Source: CAZGMJ01 sp964526785 (GTDB lineage: Bacteria; Planctomycetota; Phycisphaerae; Sedimentisphaerales; Anaerobacaceae). Taken from it: a DNA stretch of 64,000 bases. The first letter of the stretch is position 1. Each line of letters starts with the position of its first letter. Positions 42,973 to 52,059 of the stretch are shown one piece after another. The DNA is taken from positions 1 to 64,000 of the forward strand of contig CAZGMJ010000007.1 in assembly GCA_964526785.1 (NCBI GenBank), in the 5' to 3' direction. Both the position numbers and the translations under genes were made by a program. The notes beneath the pieces are model-generated. The model did no database searches, had not been told where the DNA came from, and saw nothing but the letters and a program-made list of their open reading frames with translations.

Positions 42973-43500
42973 TTACGCAAGATACCGCTCCATCAAATCT
43001 TCCCATCTTCCGGTAGCCTTGAGGATAAACTCGATAACCTCGCGCACTGCACCGTGACCGCCCGATCGCTCGGTCGTATAATCGGCGTACCGTTTGACAA
43101 TGTCGATGCCGTTGGCTGTCGCTATCCCGAAACCAACGTGGCGTATGACGGGCAAATCGGGCAGATCGTCGCCGATATATGCGACCTGGTCGAACCCGAG
43201 ATTGAGCTTTCCAAGCAGTTCTTCCAATGCGGGCAGCTTAAAATGGCAATCCTGAAAGACGTGCTCTATATCCAACTGCTCGGCGCGTTGCTGCGTAGGG
43301 GCGGACATCCTTCCGCTGATCAAGGCCGTCTGCAGGCCGGCTCTGCGCCACAGACGAATGCCATGGCCGTCGAGCACACTGAAGTGCTTGGTCTCACTGC
43401 CATCCCCATTAACAATGATAGTGCCGTCAGTCAGGACCCCATCCACATCCATGACGAGTATTGCAATCTTTTCGAGTTTCGCTGTTAATTCATCGGTCAT
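42973..43500 (-). CDS. kdsC: 3-deoxy-D-manno-octulosonate 8-phosphate phosphatase KdsC
   Basis: A 175-residue HAD phosphatase, without cap domain, that makes Kdo from Kdo 8-phosphate for LPS. AILVMDVDGVLTDGTIIV is motif I, HGIRLWRRAGLQTALISGR contains motif II, and VAYIGDDLPDLPVIRHVGFG is motif IV, all typical of tetrameric KdsC. SGGHGAVREVIEFIL is the usual C-terminal stretch. The ATG at 43500 has GAGG about 7 nt upstream. It lies 61 bp after kdsD. Confidence 0.93.
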   Translation of the reverse strand: MTDELTAKLEKIAILVMDVDGVLTDGTIIVNGDGSETKHFSVLDGHGIRLWRRAGLQTALISGRMSAPTQQRAEQLDIEHVFQDCHFKLPALEELLGKLNLGFDQVAYIGDDLPDLPVIRHVGFGIATANGIDIVKRYADYTTERSGGHGAVREVIEFILKATGRWEDLMERYLA

Positions 43501-43561
43501 TCGCCGACCTCGTCAGTTTTCAGAAAAACGATAACGATCTCATAGTCACCCACCGCGCAGA

Positions 43562-44539
43562 TCACCCCACAACCTTGATCGTCACTATGTCCTGCACATC
43601 AATAAGCCCTACGGGGCGATCCTCGGAATCGACGACCGGTAATTCATCTATGCGATATTTGTGGAATAGCGCGGTCGCTTCGGCCGCAAGCGCATCATTG
43701 CGGATACGTTTACAATCCCGCGTCATTACTTCCGACGCCGTCAATTCGAAAGCCCGAGGACCATGTAGTGTCAATAGACGGCGCAAATCCGCGTCGGTAA
43801 TAATGCCCGCCAACTTGCCGGCCGTATCCACCAGCATCACAGCACCGTGCCGCTTGACATCGCTCGTCCTGGTCAGCACCTGCCGAATCGTATCGCCGGT
43901 ATTTGCGACAGGCAACTTCTCGCCCGGCTTGAACATCATCGACTGAGACACCGTCATCAGTTTCGCGCCCAGCGAGCCGCCCGGATGAAAACGGACGTAA
44001 TCCTCTACGCTGAAATCACGGGCCTTCATCACCGTCAGTGCCAGTGCGTCTCCGAGCGCAAGCATACAGGTCGTCGACACGCTCGGCGCCACGCCGAGCG
44101 GGCACGCTTCCGACATCTCCCCGAGGCAGAGCACAACATCGCTGTATTTGCTGAGAGTGGAATCCTCCTTGCTTGTGATTGCGATGAATCGAATTGAAAG
44201 CTGCTTGACGAGATTGATCAAACGGACGATTTCATCCGTCTCGCCTCCATAGCTCAACACGATGACAATATCGTCGCTCCGCAATCTGCCCAGATCGCCG
44301 TGCACCGCCTCGGCCGGATGCAGGAAGTGGCTGGGCGTCCCCGTCGAAGCCAGCGTCGCACTGATCTTCTGCCCTATGATGCCCGCCTTACCGATACCGC
44401 TGACGATGCACGAACCCTTACACCTGTATACCATCTCCGCCACTCGCTTGAACGCGTCATTCACCGTCGGAAGGATCGAGCGTATCGCATCCGCTTCCAC
44501 CTGGATAACATTTCGAGCGTAATCAAGATCGAGTTTCAC
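43562..44539 (-). CDS. kdsD: D-arabinose 5-phosphate isomerase KdsD (KpsF/GutQ family)
   Basis: A 325-residue enzyme converting ribulose 5-phosphate to arabinose 5-phosphate, the first committed step to Kdo. The N-terminal SIS domain has SCIVSGIGKAGIIGQKISAT, STGTPSHFLHPAEAVHGDLG and VLSYGGETDEIVRL. Two CBS domains follow (SQSMMFKPGEKLPVAN; ASEVMTRDCKRIRNDALAA). FHPGGSLGAKL is conserved in KdsD. The GTG start at 44539 follows GGGAGG by 6 nt. kdsC is downstream. Confidence 0.95.
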   Translation of the reverse strand: MKLDLDYARNVIQVEADAIRSILPTVNDAFKRVAEMVYRCKGSCIVSGIGKAGIIGQKISATLASTGTPSHFLHPAEAVHGDLGRLRSDDIVIVLSYGGETDEIVRLINLVKQLSIRFIAITSKEDSTLSKYSDVVLCLGEMSEACPLGVAPSVSTTCMLALGDALALTVMKARDFSVEDYVRFHPGGSLGAKLMTVSQSMMFKPGEKLPVANTGDTIRQVLTRTSDVKRHGAVMLVDTAGKLAGIITDADLRRLLTLHGPRAFELTASEVMTRDCKRIRNDALAAEATALFHKYRIDELPVVDSEDRPVGLIDVQDIVTIKVVG

Positions 44540-44598
44540 TTGCCGCCTCCCTGGCTATGTGCTGCATCCGATCAACGCAGGCATCCAACTGCAGGGCC

Positions 44599-46125
44599 TC
44601 ACAGTCCGACTGCCGAGCCACGATCATTGTAACAAACCAGTTCGTGTTTCCCAGCAGTATAGTCCGGCACGGAATGTATGACCACCCGCTTGTCGCTGAA
44701 CTGTTCGATCTGTGAAATAACGCTGCGCTTTTCGTTCTGCAGGTAATCCGCCACTTCAGGCGAGACATTCAATTCGACTCGCTTGATTTTGTTGTTGGAC
44801 GCCGACAGATTCAACTTGCGTATCATCTCGATCGCCAGAGACTCGTGGCTTTTTACGAATCCCGTTCCGCCGCAGTGCGGACACGCCAGATACGTGCTCG
44901 ACTGCAGGGACGGCCGCATCCGCTGGCGGGTCATCTCCACCACACCGAAACGACTGATGCTCAGGATCTTGATGCGCGCACGGTCGTTCTTGACGTATGA
45001 CCGAAAGGCCTTCTCGACGTCTTTGCGGTGCTTGGCGTTGCGCATGTCGATAAAGTCGCAGATAATCAGGCCCCCGAGGTCGCGCAGCCGCAGTTGCCGG
45101 GCGATCTCCCTGGCGGCTTCGATGTTGCTTTCATACGCGGTCTGCTCGGCGTTCTGCCGTTTCCGATGCCGCCCGCTGTTGACGTCGATGGCAACGAGGG
45201 CCTCCGTCTGCTCGATCACCACCGATCCACCACCCTTTAGTTCCACGCGGCGAGACTGAATCTTCTCGATCTCATCCTCGATCTTATACTTATGAAACAA
45301 GGGCACCTTGCTGTCGTAATATGTGACCCTTCGCTTGAATCGGGGACTCGCAATGGAAAGGAAATCCTTGATCTTGCGAACCACAGTTTCGGAATCGCAG
45401 ATGATCTTCTTGATCTTGCTGTTGAACACATCCCGCAGCGCACGTATTACCAGATCGGACTCCTGGTACAGTTCGCCCGGCGCATCTTCGTTCTTGATAC
45501 GCTTCTCAATCGCATTCCACAAGCGCCGCAGGTAGTTCAGGTCGTTTTGAATATCCCTTTTCGAGCAGCCCTGACCGGCCGTACGAATGATAAAGCCCTG
45601 GCCCTTAGGTGGATTACATTGATCCAGAAACTCGCGGAGGCGTTTGCGTTCGTCCTCGTCCTCAATCTTGTGGGATACGCCGTGCTTCTTCATCCAGGGC
45701 ATCATTACCAGATACTTGCCCGGCAGCGCCAGATACGTGCTCAGCGTCGGCCCTTTGGTCTTTATTCCCTCCTTGGTCACCTGTACAACAAGTTCCTGCC
45801 CTTTGCGCAGACAGTTCTGTATGAGCGGTCTTTCCTTCAGAGCCTGCCTTCGCCCAATGCTCTCGGTCTTGTAATTCGAGGAGTTCGACGTATACTTGGG
45901 GTGCAAATCGCTTATGTGCAGAAAGCCGTTCTTGCCGATACCGAAATCGATGAAAGCAGCCTGTATGCCGGATTCGATATTCACTACACGGCCCTTGTAT
46001 ATGTTCCCCACATGGCTGCCCAGACTGGCCCTCTCAACGTACAACTCCTCGAGCGAGCCATTCTCAACCACCGCCACCCTGCACTCCTCCCGTTCCGCAA
46101 CATTAATCAACATCTCTCGTGACAT
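44599..46125 (-). CDS. rng: Ribonuclease G (RNase E/G family)
   Basis: A 508-residue endoribonuclease for rRNA 5' maturation and mRNA decay. An S1 domain (GNIYKGRVVNIESGIQAAFI, DFGIGKNGFLHISDLHP) is followed by the catalytic DNase I-like subdomain ALVAIDVNSGRHR and GGLIICDFIDM with the metal-binding Asp residues, then the Zn-link ACPHCGGTGFVKS. There is no long RNase E-type C-terminal scaffold. I chose ATG 46125, with AAGGA 7 nt upstream; the longer frame to 46194 would overlap the DUF2344 gene. It follows the DUF2344 gene by 46 bp, an association common in Gram-positive bacteria and planctomycetes. Confidence 0.94.
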   Translation of the reverse strand: MSREMLINVAEREECRVAVVENGSLEELYVERASLGSHVGNIYKGRVVNIESGIQAAFIDFGIGKNGFLHISDLHPKYTSNSSNYKTESIGRRQALKERPLIQNCLRKGQELVVQVTKEGIKTKGPTLSTYLALPGKYLVMMPWMKKHGVSHKIEDEDERKRLREFLDQCNPPKGQGFIIRTAGQGCSKRDIQNDLNYLRRLWNAIEKRIKNEDAPGELYQESDLVIRALRDVFNSKIKKIICDSETVVRKIKDFLSIASPRFKRRVTYYDSKVPLFHKYKIEDEIEKIQSRRVELKGGGSVVIEQTEALVAIDVNSGRHRKRQNAEQTAYESNIEAAREIARQLRLRDLGGLIICDFIDMRNAKHRKDVEKAFRSYVKNDRARIKILSISRFGVVEMTRQRMRPSLQSSTYLACPHCGGTGFVKSHESLAIEMIRKLNLSASNNKIKRVELNVSPEVADYLQNEKRSVISQIEQFSDKRVVIHSVPDYTAGKHELVCYNDRGSAVGL

Positions 46126-46171
46126 CTTGTAATCCTTATCCTGTTTCGCGCAACATATATCCTGTTGCTGT

Positions 46172-46831
46172 TTAGTTTTCCTGCCATTGCACATTCGTGC
46201 GCATTGGCGGACCGGCGAGATCGCTTCGCTTCAAGTCCAGGATGTCCAGCATCTCTTCCACTCGAATCGAACCGCCCGGCCCGACATAGCATTCTATGAG
46301 AATCGTCTGCCGCTCAAGCCTGATGGTCCTGAGAAAGCGACGTACCTCCACTTGCTTTCTGGCCCTTTTCCCGGGCACTCCGCCGCGGGAGACCCAAATA
46401 CTTCCTTGTCTCAGCACATCATCCACGGTCGACATTAACTTATGTGTGATACGGTCGGGTCTAAGCCGTAAGACATAGGTGGCACACGTGGGTTGAGGGA
46501 CGCTTTTCTTCTCTACTACCTGCACCGAGAGCACGTGACAGTCCGCAGGCAACTGCTCCTCTATCTGCACGCATAGCCTATTGGCGGTATCATCCGAGCC
46601 GCACAGATCCGTGAAAGACGACATGCGGAAGCACAAGAACTCCTCATCACCCTGCACGCCAACGGTCGTTGGCAAAGGCAGCGATATCCGTGGACGCGGG
46701 TTAAACCCCCGGCTGTACTCGATTGGAATCCCCGCTCGCACACAAGCCCGCTGAAACAACCTGAGCGTTTCTGCGTGAGAAAGATACGCCAGACTGCCCC
46801 CGATCCTGAAACGCAGGCGCACCTGGAGCAC
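46172..46831 (-). CDS. DUF2344 / TIGR03936 family radical-SAM-associated protein
   Basis: A 219-residue protein that starts RLRFRIGGSLAYLSHAETLR and continues FQRACVRAGIPIEYSRGFNP, the signature of the DUF2344 family. This family is often fused to or next to a radical SAM protein and RNase E/G; the function is unknown. The radical SAM partner is not in the neighbourhood. The GTG start at 46831 has GGGAGG 8 nt upstream. Confidence 0.88.
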   Translation of the reverse strand: MLQVRLRFRIGGSLAYLSHAETLRLFQRACVRAGIPIEYSRGFNPRPRISLPLPTTVGVQGDEEFLCFRMSSFTDLCGSDDTANRLCVQIEEQLPADCHVLSVQVVEKKSVPQPTCATYVLRLRPDRITHKLMSTVDDVLRQGSIWVSRGGVPGKRARKQVEVRRFLRTIRLERQTILIECYVGPGGSIRVEEMLDILDLKRSDLAGPPMRTNVQWQEN

Positions 46832-46939
46832 TTCTACGTCCTCCCGCGACCGCGCTGCATTATGTGTATTGCCCGTTATACTTGTATCTCCTGTCTACGG
46901 CCCCACCGCTACACGATGCGGGGTCGTTCCTTGTCTGAT

Positions 46940-48679
46940 CTAAAACGCCTCAGGCACCAGCCTTCTCGTGGCGTTGCGCAGGTACGCAGAGATCTCCCGT
47001 TCCGTGCTCATGCCGAGAACCTCCCTGGCGGCCTTGTTGCATTCTTCCAGTGTGACCGAACGTATGACCTGTTTGATCTCGGGTATCAGTGGCGGCGAAA
47101 GCGATATCGTTCGTATGCCCATGCCCACAAGCAGCATCAGGAATTCCGGCTCGGACGCCATTTCCCCGCAGATACCTACATCTATTTGCGCTCGGTGAGC
47201 ATCCTGCATGACCGTGCGAATAAGGCGCAACACCGCCGGGTCCGCCGACGAGTACAAAGTCGACACCAGCTCATTGCCCCTGTCAACCGCGAGCGTGTAT
47301 TGGGTCAGATCGTTGGTGCCGATGCTGAAGAAATCGACCTCACGCGCCAGAGCGTGGGCGGTCAGCGCCGCTGACGGCGTCTCTATCATAATACCGATTT
47401 CAACGGAGTCGTTATAGGGCAATGACTCATCCGCAAGGTCCTCCATCACGTCCCGCAAGATGGTCTTAACCTGCTGCAGCTCCTGCAAGCTTGTAATCAG
47501 CGGGAACATGATCTTCAGTCGGCCTAACACGGAAGCCCGCAGCAGCGCTCGCAACTGGGTCCTGAACAGTTCCAGATTCTGAAGACAGAACCGAATTGAC
47601 CGCAATCCCAGATACGGATTAGGCTCCGGCGCAAACCGCCGACTCTGCGTGTACTTGTCCGCTCCCAGGTCCATCGTGCGAATAATCACCGGTTTGTCCT
47701 GAAAAACGCGCACCGTGGCCGCATACGCCTCGTAATGCTCCTCTTCGGTGGGTTCCGCTTGGCTGTTAAGATAGAGAAACTCGGTCCGGTACAACCCGAT
47801 GCCCTGCCCTCCCTTTTCCAGCACCAACTCAGCTTCATCCGGAAACTCGATATTCCCAAGCAGAGTGATCTTCACGCCGTCCTGCGTGACTGCCGGCTTG
47901 CTTTTGAGAGAATCCAGCCGGTGCTCCAGGGCAACGTAGTCGCGTGAATACTCCTCGTACTTACTGATCGTCGCTTCGTCCGGATTGACGACAACGATTC
48001 CGCGATTTCCATCGACGATAACCGTATCACCGCCCCGAACGTTCTCCGTGAGGTTCTCCAGCGCGACAACAGCGGGGATACCAAGAGAACGCGCTACGAT
48101 GGCCGAATGACTCGTTCGTCCGCCCACATCAGTCGCCAGCCCCTTTACAAATTGCTTGTTGAAGCTTGCCGTCTGCGTAGGGCTCAATTCGCGTGCAATG
48201 ACCACCACTTCTTCGGTAAGATGTCCAACATCTTCGCGTTTGTGCCCGAGCAGTTTCCTCAACAGACGCCTTTCGATGTCGTACAGGTCCGTCGCCCGTT
48301 CGCTGATATAGCTGTCCTTCACCTTGGAAAAATGGGCCGCGATTTGTCTCAAAACCGTCGAAACTGCGTATTCCGCCGTCACTGACTCGGTCTGGATAAG
48401 ATCCGTAACCTTCTTTCGCAGGCTCTTGTCGCGCAGAAATCGCATGTGAACCGCGAAGATGTCCTTTATGTTGCCGGCCTCCGCCATCTGTTTGGCACCG
48501 GCCATCTGACCCAAATCCTCTGCCGCGTTGCTGAACGCGTTCTTCACTCGCTGGATTTCTGTCCGTCGCTGGGACGGAGCTATCAGACGCCGCGGAATGC
48601 GATAGTCTTCGGAGTCAATGATCAGCGACTTCGCTATCGAAATCCCCGGTGAAACAGCTATGCCCTTCTTTATCTCCAT
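46940..48679 (-). CDS. ptsI: Phosphoenolpyruvate-protein phosphotransferase (PTS enzyme I)
   Basis: A 579-residue cytoplasmic enzyme I, which phosphorylates HPr from PEP. The swivelling His domain has DVGGRTSHSAIVARSLGIPA, where the His of TSHSA is phosphorylated. The PEP-binding barrel has GIGLYRTEFLYLN, DLGADKYTQSRRF, GIMIETPSAAL and FFSIGTNDLTQYTLAVDRGN. The C-terminal Cys is in DVGICGEMASEPEF. The start ATG at 48679 has AGGA 7 nt upstream. Only EI, HPr and an EIIA are encoded here, with no sugar-specific EIIB/EIIC, which suggests a regulatory PTS (PTS-Ntr type). Confidence 0.96.
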   Translation of the reverse strand: MEIKKGIAVSPGISIAKSLIIDSEDYRIPRRLIAPSQRRTEIQRVKNAFSNAAEDLGQMAGAKQMAEAGNIKDIFAVHMRFLRDKSLRKKVTDLIQTESVTAEYAVSTVLRQIAAHFSKVKDSYISERATDLYDIERRLLRKLLGHKREDVGHLTEEVVVIARELSPTQTASFNKQFVKGLATDVGGRTSHSAIVARSLGIPAVVALENLTENVRGGDTVIVDGNRGIVVVNPDEATISKYEEYSRDYVALEHRLDSLKSKPAVTQDGVKITLLGNIEFPDEAELVLEKGGQGIGLYRTEFLYLNSQAEPTEEEHYEAYAATVRVFQDKPVIIRTMDLGADKYTQSRRFAPEPNPYLGLRSIRFCLQNLELFRTQLRALLRASVLGRLKIMFPLITSLQELQQVKTILRDVMEDLADESLPYNDSVEIGIMIETPSAALTAHALAREVDFFSIGTNDLTQYTLAVDRGNELVSTLYSSADPAVLRLIRTVMQDAHRAQIDVGICGEMASEPEFLMLLVGMGIRTISLSPPLIPEIKQVIRSVTLEECNKAAREVLGMSTEREISAYLRNATRRLVPEAF

Positions 48680-48697
48680 CGGCTCATCCTGCAACAA

Positions 48698-49039
48698 TTA
48701 GCCCGCCTGGCTGTCGCCCGGCCCAGGTTCGTCAAACATCTTCTCTTCGACCAGTTCCCGAAGTGCTTCGATCAGTTCGGCCGCCTCGGCGCCCTGCGCT
48801 TTGACCTGTAGTCTGGTTCCGGTCGTTGCTGCGAGCATGCTCATTTGCATTATACTCTTGCCGTCTACACTGGTCTGGCCGTTGCTGACCATCACATCGC
48901 AATCGAACTGGTTCACCAAATCGACAAACTGCATCGCGGGTCGCATGTGCAAACCGTCGGCATTGCGGATCTCCAGTTCCGCCTCAATAACTCTGCCGTC
49001 CGTGATTCCGTCGCCTTCCTGGGCCGTTTGAGCATCCAT
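48698..49039 (-). CDS. ptsH: HPr-like phosphocarrier protein
   Basis: A 113-residue HPr with extensions at both ends. NADGLHMRPAMQFVDLV carries the PTS phospho-His (usual motif GLHARPA). VDGKSIMQMSMLAA keeps the Ser corresponding to Ser46, the site of HPr kinase in other bacteria. A ~20-residue N-terminal and an acidic C-terminal extension are additions to the 85-residue core. It receives phosphate from the PtsI encoded 18 bp downstream and probably passes it to the PtsN-like EIIA upstream. Confidence 0.92.
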   Translation of the reverse strand: MDAQTAQEGDGITDGRVIEAELEIRNADGLHMRPAMQFVDLVNQFDCDVMVSNGQTSVDGKSIMQMSMLAATTGTRLQVKAQGAEAAELIEALRELVEEKMFDEPGPGDSQAG

Positions 49040-49061
49040 CTACATCCACAACTCCTCACCA

Positions 49062-49535
49062 TCAAAGAGAGGGCATCTCATCAGCTTCCTTCAGCAAATC
49101 CGCAAGCTCTTCAACAGTTTGACACTGGCACAAGAATCTGCGGAATTTCTCCTGTTGGATATATTTGAAAACATGTTCCATTGCCTGTAAGTGCTGGTCC
49201 GGATTGTCTGTTGGGCTGATCAGAAGAATAACCGCGTGTACGGGCTCCTTGTCCAAAGCCGCAAACTCGATGCCGTTCGCGCTGAGGCCGACCGTAGCCA
49301 CAACATTCTTGACTACATCGTGTTTAATGTGAGGCACGGCCATACCTTTGCCCATACCGGTACTCGCCTCGTTTTCCCTCTTTATGAGCGCTTTTGTAAT
49401 CTGTCGAGCTTTTCCCTTACCCAGTCTTCCGGCTTTGTCCAGTGCAACTACCAATTCCTCAATTACCGCGTCGCGGTCGCTCGACTCCAACCGCGGCACG
49501 AGAGCCTCAACACAAATAAATTTCGCAAACTTCAT
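49062..49535 (-). CDS. ptsN: PTS EIIA of the nitrogen/fructose type (PtsN-like)
   Basis: A 157-residue EIIA domain. The phospho-His is in GKGMAVPHIKHDVVKN; ALIKRENEASTGMGKGMAVP matches the family consensus around it. VHAVILLISPTDNPDQHLQ is the following conserved strand-loop. With no permease domain attached, it is probably regulatory. I chose ATG 49535 because AGGTGG lies 5 nt upstream; the GTG at 49544 overlaps this ribosome-binding site. It lies between hpf and ptsH, as ptsN does near hpf and npr in proteobacteria. Confidence 0.92.
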   Translation of the reverse strand: MKFAKFICVEALVPRLESSDRDAVIEELVVALDKAGRLGKGKARQITKALIKRENEASTGMGKGMAVPHIKHDVVKNVVATVGLSANGIEFAALDKEPVHAVILLISPTDNPDQHLQAMEHVFKYIQQEKFRRFLCQCQTVEELADLLKEADEMPSL

Positions 49536-49608
49536 CTTATCCACCTGAAAAGCCCTTTTTGCATTCCGAAAGAGGATTTCGAGACCGCTTGTCGGCTCGC
49601 CCCATGCA

Positions 49609-49932
49609 CTATGAACTGGGCTGTGCCGGGCCTATGTGCTTATTGTTTCGCTCCTTTCCCTTCGCCTTTCGAAGCTGGCTTTCGAGTTTATGCACAGCCT
49701 TGTCAATGCACTGATACGCATCATGGCCGTTCTCAGTCCCCACGAAAACCTTACTGTGCTCCGCTCTGGCGATTATTTCAACGCTCGTGCGTGGTTTCTC
49801 ACTGCCGTCGATGATTACCTCCACCTGGTTAATGCTGTCGTAATAGCGAGGCAGTTTGGAGGTCTTTTCCTCGGCGTGTTCCTTCATTGCTTCGGTGATC
49901 TCGATATGTTTTCCGGTAATTGTGAAAAGCAA
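49609..49932 (-). CDS. hpf: Ribosome hibernation promoting factor, short form
   Basis: A 107-residue HPF/YfiA-family protein that binds the 30S decoding centre in stationary phase. TITGKHIEITEAMKEHAEEK begins the fold; NQVEVIIDGSEKPRTSVEII and ENGHDAYQCIDKAVHKLESQ follow, with the basic tail RKAKGKERNNK. It lacks the long-form dimerisation domain. The start is TTG 49932 with GGAG 7 nt upstream, a non-ATG start supported by family alignment. Confidence 0.93.
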   Translation of the reverse strand: MLFTITGKHIEITEAMKEHAEEKTSKLPRYYDSINQVEVIIDGSEKPRTSVEIIARAEHSKVFVGTENGHDAYQCIDKAVHKLESQLRKAKGKERNNKHIGPAQPSS

Positions 49933-49973
49933 CCTTTGTCTCCTTAAATATCTTTCGCTCTGATCCTTTGCAT

Positions 49974-50810
49974 TTACTGCTCCGCAGGCAGCGAGGCAGA
50001 CTGTAACGGCGGCGCCCCCTTGTCCGGCGTAATGACCCCGCCACTGACAAGAAACCGAAATGCCTGCTCTATTGTAATATCCAGATCAATCGTGTTTCTT
50101 TTCGGAACCAGAATGACAAAACCCGTAAAAGGCGTCGGCGAAGTCGGAATCAAAACAGTCAGAAACTCCTTCTTCATAGTCTCGGACACGCGCCGAAGAC
50201 CCGACCCCGTTACCAGCCCAAGCGACCAGATGCCCTTTCGCGGGTACTCCACGGCCACGACACGACTGAAGGAAAGGGCCCCTTCCTGCTCTTGCGCGAG
50301 TAGGAAATCCGTGACCTGCTTGATATATGGGTACACGCGTCGAAGAAACGGGGTACCCATAATGAAGTTTTCTATCTTCCGCCAGAGGCTCTTGCCGACA
50401 TAGCTTGCCAGCAACGCTCCAAGTACGCACACGCCGATAACGGCCACGATGAACCCGGCAATTGCCCCGGACCCGCGAACCCAGAACGGCTCCAATCGAT
50501 CCTTCAGCTTGCGAATCCGAGCTTCGCGACGAATCTCGGGACGCCGGCTGTGAATGTCAATTTCACTCTGCTTACCCTCCAAATCAGGTTTTCTATCCAG
50601 GACATACGCCTCGACGTCCGCTTCCGACAATTCGACCTTATCCTGACCGGCAAGGGCAATCAGATGCACAAGACCGCGGTTAATGTGCACACTTATGTTC
50701 TTCTCTATGAACGTGTAGCCCCAGACAAAAAGCCAGATAGTCAGGATAGTCGGCAGCAATACCGCCAATCCGTGCAGGAAGTACCCTTTGAACACCCTGG
50801 TAATTTTCAT
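49974..50810 (-). CDS. DUF502 family membrane protein
   Basis: A 278-residue protein of the DUF502 family. Two membrane segments (HGLAVLLPTILTIWLFVWGY near 13-33, and AIAGFIVAVIGVCVLGALLA near 115-137) flank a charged extramembrane region. After the second helix come the family motifs GTPFLRRVYPYIKQVTDFL, VVAVEYPRKGIWSLGLVTG and VLIPTSPTPFTGFVILVP. The function is unknown. The charged insertion between helices is longer than in most members. It probably shares a transcript with hpf. Confidence 0.9.
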   Translation of the reverse strand: MKITRVFKGYFLHGLAVLLPTILTIWLFVWGYTFIEKNISVHINRGLVHLIALAGQDKVELSEADVEAYVLDRKPDLEGKQSEIDIHSRRPEIRREARIRKLKDRLEPFWVRGSGAIAGFIVAVIGVCVLGALLASYVGKSLWRKIENFIMGTPFLRRVYPYIKQVTDFLLAQEQEGALSFSRVVAVEYPRKGIWSLGLVTGSGLRRVSETMKKEFLTVLIPTSPTPFTGFVILVPKRNTIDLDITIEQAFRFLVSGGVITPDKGAPPLQSASLPAEQ

Positions 50811-50905
50811 ATCGTGACAGACAAGTCATTATATATCAAAGCCTTACGACTCCAGCGTTTCAGCGGGCCAGAGTCGGGGCGTACGTTCGTTCCGAACGCT
50901 GTAGC

Positions 50906-51961
50906 TTATTCCATCACTTCTTCATAGTCAATAGAAAACTCCTTCGGCAGATGGGCACCAATCAGGTGGATAACGGCGCCGGGCAGCGAAGTGATCATCC
51001 AGATAATGCGCTGGCATAATGCCAGGGCCAGGGCAAGTTCGGCTTCGACTCCCGCGAGCTCCACGAAAAGAATGACAAACAAGGTCTCCACCACAACCGC
51101 TCCGCCGATGCTCACCGGAATGGCCCCGAATACCCAGGTAAGCGTGAAGCAGACGTAGTAGTACTTCGCAGGCGCTGCAATGCCGAGCGTACGGCCAAGA
51201 AACCAGTATGCGGTTATCACCGTTATTTGAACGAGCACAGTCAGTCCGAATACCGCCGCTATCGTCAGCGGACGACTGCAATAGATGATTGCGGCTTCCT
51301 TCGTCCGTCTGGCAATAGCGTTGAGATGAAGCCAAAGATGTGCCCCGATCTTCATCAGCCGAATTCTAGTCGGCCTCAGGGCGAGCAGAACACACAATAT
51401 CCCCACTGCCGCACCGACCCCCAAAGCCAATGCCAACCTGTTAGCAATGAGCCAGGTTACAGCGCCGTTTCTGCCCGAAACCGTTAAGCCGGTGGCTTCG
51501 CCTCGCATAAAAAGCGTGTAGAAGGCCGCTGCAATCAGTAACGTACTGAGCAAGCCCACGATCCGGTCCACAAACACGCTCAAGACCGCCTCGAATTTCT
51601 TGTCGGTGTGCTTCGTTACGTACCAGGCTCTCAGAACATCCCCGCCAACCGCACCCGGCATGAAGTTGTTGTAGAACAGGCCGAGGAAGTGCAAGCGTAT
51701 GGCGGTGGGCAACGCCAGTGCGATCGACTGCGTGCGAAGCAGAAGCCGCCAGCGAAAAGCGATAGTCGCCTGACCGAGCGTAAAAACCACCAGCGCCGCT
51801 CCGAATACTCCCACGTCCATCCGGCGAAAGGTTTTGGTCAAATTCTCCCAGCGATCACCATCCGCGAGCCACAAAGCGGCCCACACCAAACCGATAGCGA
51901 CCACGGATATCCGGGCTATCGTCAACAGATACTTACTTCTCTTTCCCTTTGATGCGGACAC
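50906..51961 (-). CDS. Lysylphosphatidylglycerol synthase-like integral membrane protein (UPF0104)
   Basis: A 351-residue polytopic inner-membrane protein of the flippase-like/UPF0104 family (the membrane part of MprF without the aminoacyl-transferase domain). Family features are LGLFYNNFMPGAVGGDVLRA and AWYVTKHTDKKFEAVLSVF, FVDRIVGLLSTLL and VFGAIPVSIGGAVVVETLFV. Lipid translocation is inferred from the family; the substrate is unknown. The start is GTG 51961 with GGAAAG 8-9 nt upstream. It is divergent from hisI and may be the first gene of the envelope/PTS block. Confidence 0.88.
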   Translation of the reverse strand: MSASKGKRSKYLLTIARISVVAIGLVWAALWLADGDRWENLTKTFRRMDVGVFGAALVVFTLGQATIAFRWRLLLRTQSIALALPTAIRLHFLGLFYNNFMPGAVGGDVLRAWYVTKHTDKKFEAVLSVFVDRIVGLLSTLLIAAAFYTLFMRGEATGLTVSGRNGAVTWLIANRLALALGVGAAVGILCVLLALRPTRIRLMKIGAHLWLHLNAIARRTKEAAIIYCSRPLTIAAVFGLTVLVQITVITAYWFLGRTLGIAAPAKYYYVCFTLTWVFGAIPVSIGGAVVVETLFVILFVELAGVEAELALALALCQRIIWMITSLPGAVIHLIGAHLPKEFSIDYEEVME

Positions 51962-52059
51962 GCAGGCTACTTTCCTTCAGAAAACACTGGCTTTGCCGGA
52001 TAGTAGCAGGTACAAACACCCTTGGCAAGATCATAACAGCAATTTGGAGACTCCGAAAA

